Below are positions 60,505-64,000 of a stretch of DNA of 64,000 nt, piece after piece. The notes beneath the pieces were generated by a model that worked only from the letters and a program-made list of their open reading frames with translations, was not told where the DNA came from and searched no databases. The stretch comes from Pseudomonas sp. (GTDB taxonomy: Bacteria; Pseudomonadota; Gammaproteobacteria; Pseudomonadales; Pseudomonadaceae). The stretch lies in the NCBI GenBank assembly GCA_030656145.1, contig JAUSOF010000003.1, positions 1-64,000 of the forward strand, given 5' to 3'. Every line of letters begins with the position of its first letter. Position 1 is the stretch's first letter. The translations under genes were made by a program, and so were the position numbers.

Positions 60505-62883
60505 ATGAAATTCAGTGAACAATGGCTGCGTAGCTGGGTAAACCCGCAGGTTTCCCGTGACGAGCTGGTGGCGCGCCTGTCCATGGCGGGCCTGGAAGTC
60601 GATAGCGTGACCCCGGCTGCCGGGACATTCAGCGGCGTGGTGGTGGGCGAAGTGCTCAGCACCGAGCAACATCCGGATGCCGACAAGCTGCGGGTGTGTC
60701 AGGTCAGTACTGGCGTGGAAACTTTTCAGGTGGTGTGCGGCGCGCCGAATGTGCGCCCCGGCCTGAAGATTCCCTTCGCCATGATCGGCGCCGAGTTGCC
60801 GGGCGACTTCAAGATCAAGAAGGCCAAACTGCGCGGCGTCGAGTCCAACGGCATGCTGTGCTCGGCCTCTGAGCTGCAGATCAGCGAAGAAAACGATGGC
60901 CTGATGGAGTTGCCCGCCGATGCGCCTGTGGGTCAGGATATTCGGGCTTATCTCGAGCTGAACGATGCCAGCATTGAGGTCGATCTAACGCCTAATCGCG
61001 GTGATTGCCTGTCGCTGGCCGGTCTGGCTCGTGAAGTTGGCGCTTTGTATGATGCGCCGGTAACCCGTCCCGTGATTGCCGCGGTTGCACCGAGTCATGA
61101 TGAGGTGCGCCCGGTTGAGGTGTTGGCGGCGCAAGCCTGTCCGCGTTACCTCGGTCGCGTGGTGCGCAACGTCGATCTATCCAAGCCAACACCGCTGTGG
61201 ATGGTCGAGCGCCTGCGTCGTGCTGACGTGCGCAGCATTGATGCCGCGGTGGATATCACCAACTACGTGATGCTCGAGCTGGGCCAGCCGCTGCATGCCT
61301 TCGATCTTGCCGAGATCAATGGCGGTATTCGTGTGCGCATGGCCGAGGAGGGCGAGAAGCTCGTTCTGCTCGACGGTCAGGAAGTCAGCCTGCGTGCCGA
61401 TACGCTGGTGATTGCCGATCACCAGCGCGCACTGGCGATCGCCGGTGTTATGGGTGGCGAGCATAGCGGTGTGAGTGCCAAGACCTGCGACCTGTTTCTC
61501 GAGAGCGCTTTCTTCGACACCATTGCCATTGCCGGCAAAGCCCGTTCCTACGGGCTACACACCGACTCCTCGCACCGTTTCGAGCGCGGCGTAGATTGGC
61601 AGCTGGCTCGTGAAGCCATGGAGCGGGCAACTGGATTGTTGTTAGATATCGTTGGCGGTGACGCTGGTCCGATCATTGAGGTGGTTGATCTGCAGCAGCT
61701 GCCTAGCGTCGCCGCTGTGACTCTGCGTGCCGAGCGCATCGAGCAAATACTTGGCCTGAAAATGGACGACGACGAAGTCGTGCGCTTGTTGGTCGGTCTA
61801 GGCTTGGGTGTCAGCGCCAGCAGTGAGGGGCAGTGGCAAGTAACTGTTCCCAGTCACCGCTTCGATATCAGCATAGAAGTTGATCTGATCGAGGAATTGG
61901 CGCGTTTGTACGGTTACAACCGCCTGCCGGTGCGTTATCCGCAAGCCCGTTTAGCACCGCAGCCCAAGATTGAGGCGGCTGTTGAGTTGCCGGTTCTGCG
62001 TCGTTTATTGGTAGCGCGTGGTTATCAGGAAGCCATCACCTACAGTTTTATTGATCCGAAACTGTTCGAGCTGTTCCATCCCGGTGTTGCGCCGTTGATG
62101 CTGGCCAACCCTATATCGGCCGATATGTCCGCGATGCGTTCATCGTTATGGCCGGGGCTGGTCAAGGCGCTGGAGCATAACCTTAATCGTCAGCAGTCGC
62201 GTGTACGTCTATTTGAAAGCGGTTTGCGCTTTGTTGGCCAACTCGAAGAACTCAAGCAGGAGCCGATGCTCGCTGGGGTGATTTGCGGTAGTCGGCTGTC
62301 GGAAAACTGGGCAAATGGTCGTGAAAATGTCGACTTCTATGATGTGAAGGCCGACGTTGAGGCATTGCTGGCGAGTGCAGGAGCAGGCGACTGCTTCAAT
62401 TTTGTTCCTGCAGAGCATCCAGCCTTGCACCCTGGGCAAACCGCGCAAATTGAGCGCGATGGGCGACTGGTTGGCTTCTTGGGGGCGATGCACCCGGAGC
62501 TGAGCAAAACGCTTGGGTTTGATCAGCCGGTGTATATGTTCGAATTATTACTGGCTGAAATCACTCAAGGTCGCATGCCAAAGTTTCAGGAGCTCTCGCG
62601 CTTCCCTGAAGTGCGCCGAGACCTGGCTCTGCTGGTTGACCGTGACGTGCCTGCGGCGATGTTGCTCGCGGCTATCCGTGATGCAGCTGGCGAGTGGTTG
62701 ACTGACCTCAAGCTATTTGACGTCTATCACGGTAAAGGTATTGATCCGCATAGAAAAAGCCTTGCCGTCGGCTTGACCTGGCAGCATCCATCGCGCACTC
62801 TTAATGACGATGAGGTGAGCAGTACGGCACAAAATGTTCTCGCCTCCCTGGAACAAAGGTTTAACGCAACGTTAAGGAAGTAG
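60505..62883 (+). CDS. pheT: Phenylalanyl-tRNA synthetase, beta subunit
   Basis: A 792-residue subunit: tRNA-binding (OB) domain about 40-150, B3/B4 editing domain about 200-390, B5 and class-II-like core, and a C-terminal FDX-ACB anticodon-binding domain (about 700-792, PEVRRDLALLVDRDVPAAML). Preceded by AGGAGAG. Normal length. Confidence 0.97.
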   Translation: MKFSEQWLRSWVNPQVSRDELVARLSMAGLEVDSVTPAAGTFSGVVVGEVLSTEQHPDADKLRVCQVSTGVETFQVVCGAPNVRPGLKIPFAMIGAELPGDFKIKKAKLRGVESNGMLCSASELQISEENDGLMELPADAPVGQDIRAYLELNDASIEVDLTPNRGDCLSLAGLAREVGALYDAPVTRPVIAAVAPSHDEVRPVEVLAAQACPRYLGRVVRNVDLSKPTPLWMVERLRRADVRSIDAAVDITNYVMLELGQPLHAFDLAEINGGIRVRMAEEGEKLVLLDGQEVSLRADTLVIADHQRALAIAGVMGGEHSGVSAKTCDLFLESAFFDTIAIAGKARSYGLHTDSSHRFERGVDWQLAREAMERATGLLLDIVGGDAGPIIEVVDLQQLPSVAAVTLRAERIEQILGLKMDDDEVVRLLVGLGLGVSASSEGQWQVTVPSHRFDISIEVDLIEELARLYGYNRLPVRYPQARLAPQPKIEAAVELPVLRRLLVARGYQEAITYSFIDPKLFELFHPGVAPLMLANPISADMSAMRSSLWPGLVKALEHNLNRQQSRVRLFESGLRFVGQLEELKQEPMLAGVICGSRLSENWANGRENVDFYDVKADVEALLASAGAGDCFNFVPAEHPALHPGQTAQIERDGRLVGFLGAMHPELSKTLGFDQPVYMFELLLAEITQGRMPKFQELSRFPEVRRDLALLVDRDVPAAMLLAAIRDAAGEWLTDLKLFDVYHGKGIDPHRKSLAVGLTWQHPSRTLNDDEVSSTAQNVLASLEQRFNATLRK

Positions 62884-62886
62884 CGT

Positions 62887-63189
62887 ATGGGGGCTCTGAC
62901 TAAAGCTGAGATGGCGGAACGCCTGTATGAAGAGCTGGGCCTGAACAAACGGGAAGCCAAGGAGTTGGTGGAGTTGTTCTTCGAAGAGATCCGCCAAGCG
63001 CTGGAGCTCAACGAACAGGTCAAGCTCTCGGGGTTCGGCAATTTTGATCTGCGCGACAAGCGTCAGCGCCCCGGTCGTAATCCAAAAACGGGAGAGGAAA
63101 TCCCTATCACGGCACGCCGTGTGGTGACTTTCCGTCCAGGGCAGAAACTGAAAGCCAGGGTCGAGGCATATGCTGGAACCAAGTCATAA
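62887..63189 (+). CDS. ihfA: Integration host factor, alpha subunit
   Basis: A 100-residue DNA-bending protein that pairs with IhfB. Typical opening [20 protein letters not shown], bend-making arm [20 protein letters not shown] with the intercalating proline, and [10 protein letters not shown]. Begins 3 bases after the pheT stop. Confidence 0.97.
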   Translation: MGALTKAEMAERLYEELGLNKREAKELVELFFEEIRQALELNEQVKLSGFGNFDLRDKRQRPGRNPKTGEEIPITARRVVTFRPGQKLKARVEAYAGTKS

Positions 63190-63526
63190 CGATGAGCTGC
63201 CGACCATACCTGGTAAGCGGTATTTCACGATCGGCGAAGTAAGCGAGCTTTGTGCAGTAAAACCGCATGTTTTGCGTTATTGGGAGCAAGAGTTCCCGCA
63301 ACTCAATCCGGTCAAGCGGCGTGGAAATAGACGTTATTATCAGCGCCAGGATGTGCTGATGATCCGTCAAATTCGTGCGCTGCTATATGACCAAGGTTTT
63401 ACCATCGGCGGGGCGCGTCAGCGTCTCTCAGGTGATGAGGCGAAAGACGACACTACTCAGTACAAACAGCTCATCAGGCAGACCATTGCCGAGCTTGAAG
63501 ATGTGCTCAGCGTGCTCAAAAAATAG
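63170..63526 (+). CDS. MerR-family transcriptional regulator (PA2737 type)
   Basis: A 118-residue short MerR protein: winged helix [20 protein letters not shown] and [20 protein letters not shown], then a dimerisation helix ([11 protein letters not shown]). There is no C-terminal metal-binding cysteine pair, so the signal is unknown. The start overlaps ihfA by 20 bases. Conserved next to ihfA in Pseudomonas. Confidence 0.92.
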   Translation: MLEPSHNDELPTIPGKRYFTIGEVSELCAVKPHVLRYWEQEFPQLNPVKRRGNRRYYQRQDVLMIRQIRALLYDQGFTIGGARQRLSGDEAKDDTTQYKQLIRQTIAELEDVLSVLKK

Positions 63527-63616
63527 CGGCCATATTCAAAAAAGTTTCCATATTTCAGGAGCTTATTGTATAGTCCGCAACGTTTTCAGCAGTATGAAAA
63601 TAGTTTAACGCCTAGT

Positions 63617-63693
63617 CGGGGCGTAGCGCAGTCCGGTAGCGCACTAGCATGGGGTGCTAGGGGTCGAGTGTTCGAATCACTCCGTCCCGACCA
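63617..63693 (+). tRNA. tRNA-Pro (anticodon GGG)
   Basis: 77 bases; acceptor arms CGGGGCG / CGTCCCG, anticodon stem CTAGC/GCTAG with loop ATGGGGT carrying GGG, T-loop TGTTCGAATCA, discriminator A, encoded CCA. tRNA-Pro genes after ihfA are frequent integration sites in Pseudomonas. Confidence 0.96.
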
Positions 63694-63704
63694 TATAATC
63701 CTAG

Positions 63705-63739
63705 AAAATCCAGTCACTTAGCGGTGACTGGATTTTTTT
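63705..63739 (+). terminator. Rho-independent terminator of tRNA-Pro
   Basis: AAAATCCAGTCAC, loop TTAGCG and GTGACTGGATTTTTTT, 12 bases after the tRNA. Confidence 0.92.
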
Positions 63740-63740
63740 A

Positions 63741-64000
63741 TGCCTGATGATTTTTAGCATTTCCGAATTTTGCCCCCACTTTTTGCCCCACCGAAGAATC
63801 TAGCCTCATTTTGATGGCCTGCCCTTGATGTTCCCTTCCTTTCCGGCCCTTTTGGCCTGTCCCTCTTTACGCGCCAAGCAGAAAAGCGATACGCCGTCAC
63901 GACGGTTTAAGCGGCCGGGTTGAATTACTCTTCGCGAGTCTATGCCGTGCTTCATTCCGCTACCGAAAGCCAACAGAGCGCTATTGTGTTCCGGTGTATT
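63741..64000 (-). other. Right edge: possible tail of a degraded integrase, no intact gene
   Basis: On the minus strand a frame of about 40 codons ends at 63738 with VGQKVGAKFGNAKNHQA; the repeated GQK/GAK wording and the TTTTGCCCCCACTTTTTGCC sequence on the plus strand resemble the C-terminal ends of tyrosine integrases found next to tRNA genes in Pseudomonas. An in-frame stop interrupts it upstream, so if real it is a relic. No other gene is visible to the window end. Confidence 0.25.

Overview
The window is a stretch of Pseudomonas-type chromosome (GC-rich, many 5'-TTGTCCGCG / GTGGGAGC REP elements, and gene blocks in the order known from Pseudomonas aeruginosa). The species cannot be fixed from the sequence; an environmental, alkane-using pseudomonad is likely because an AlkB-type alkane hydroxylase sits beside the PQQ / ErcA-ErcS alcohol-oxidation cluster. 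The core blocks match PAO1 blocks that lie far apart in that genome, so the chromosome is rearranged relative to PAO1.

Layout. 1-14.9 kb is accessory: an IS3-type transposase tail, a diguanylate cyclase, a GNAT enzyme, a divergent AraC-regulator/alkB pair, a toxin-antitoxin locus whose toxin is frameshifted, a large four-part protein (methyltransferase, PLD nuclease, SF2 helicase, DUF3427-like tail with an S24-like segment), an HNH endonuclease, an orphan membrane protein, and long repeat-filled gaps. 14.9-28 kb holds a HiPIP, nrdB-nrdA with a long control region, an RstAB-like two-component pair, rluA, minE-minD-minC and an LpxL-type acyltransferase. 28-39 kb holds a patatin and the arginine succinyltransferase catabolic operon aruC-F-G-D-B-(hyp)-E under probable ArgR control, then a threonine aldolase. 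39-44 kb is alaS-lysC-rsmA followed by tRNA-Ser and two tRNA-Arg genes. 44.5-52.8 kb is pqqABCDE-pqqH-ercA-ercS. 53-55.7 kb is a PA2779/PA2778-type pair and a PuuB-like oxidase. 55.8-63.7 kb is tRNA-Val, thrS-infC-rpmI-rplT, pheS-pheT-ihfA-merR and tRNA-Pro.

How the parts work together. AlkB would make 1-alkanols; PQQ made by PqqA-E is the cofactor of quinoprotein alcohol dehydrogenases, and ErcA/ErcS belong to the regulation of that ethanol-oxidation pathway in P. aeruginosa. AruCFGDBE converts arginine to glutamate and succinate. The thrS-to-ihfA block is the classical translation / IHF cluster, with infC starting at AUU as in enterobacteria.

The best candidate for an undescribed system is the 1284-residue methyltransferase-PLD-helicase-S24-like protein and its HNH partner (7642-12371). 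Both genes begin with TTG after a nearly identical ribosome-binding leader, and they sit in a repeat-rich accessory zone with a broken toxin upstream and an orphan multi-pass membrane protein downstream. A second point of interest is a repeated promoter with an embedded palindromic operator, present at about 0.6 kb and 7.3 kb.
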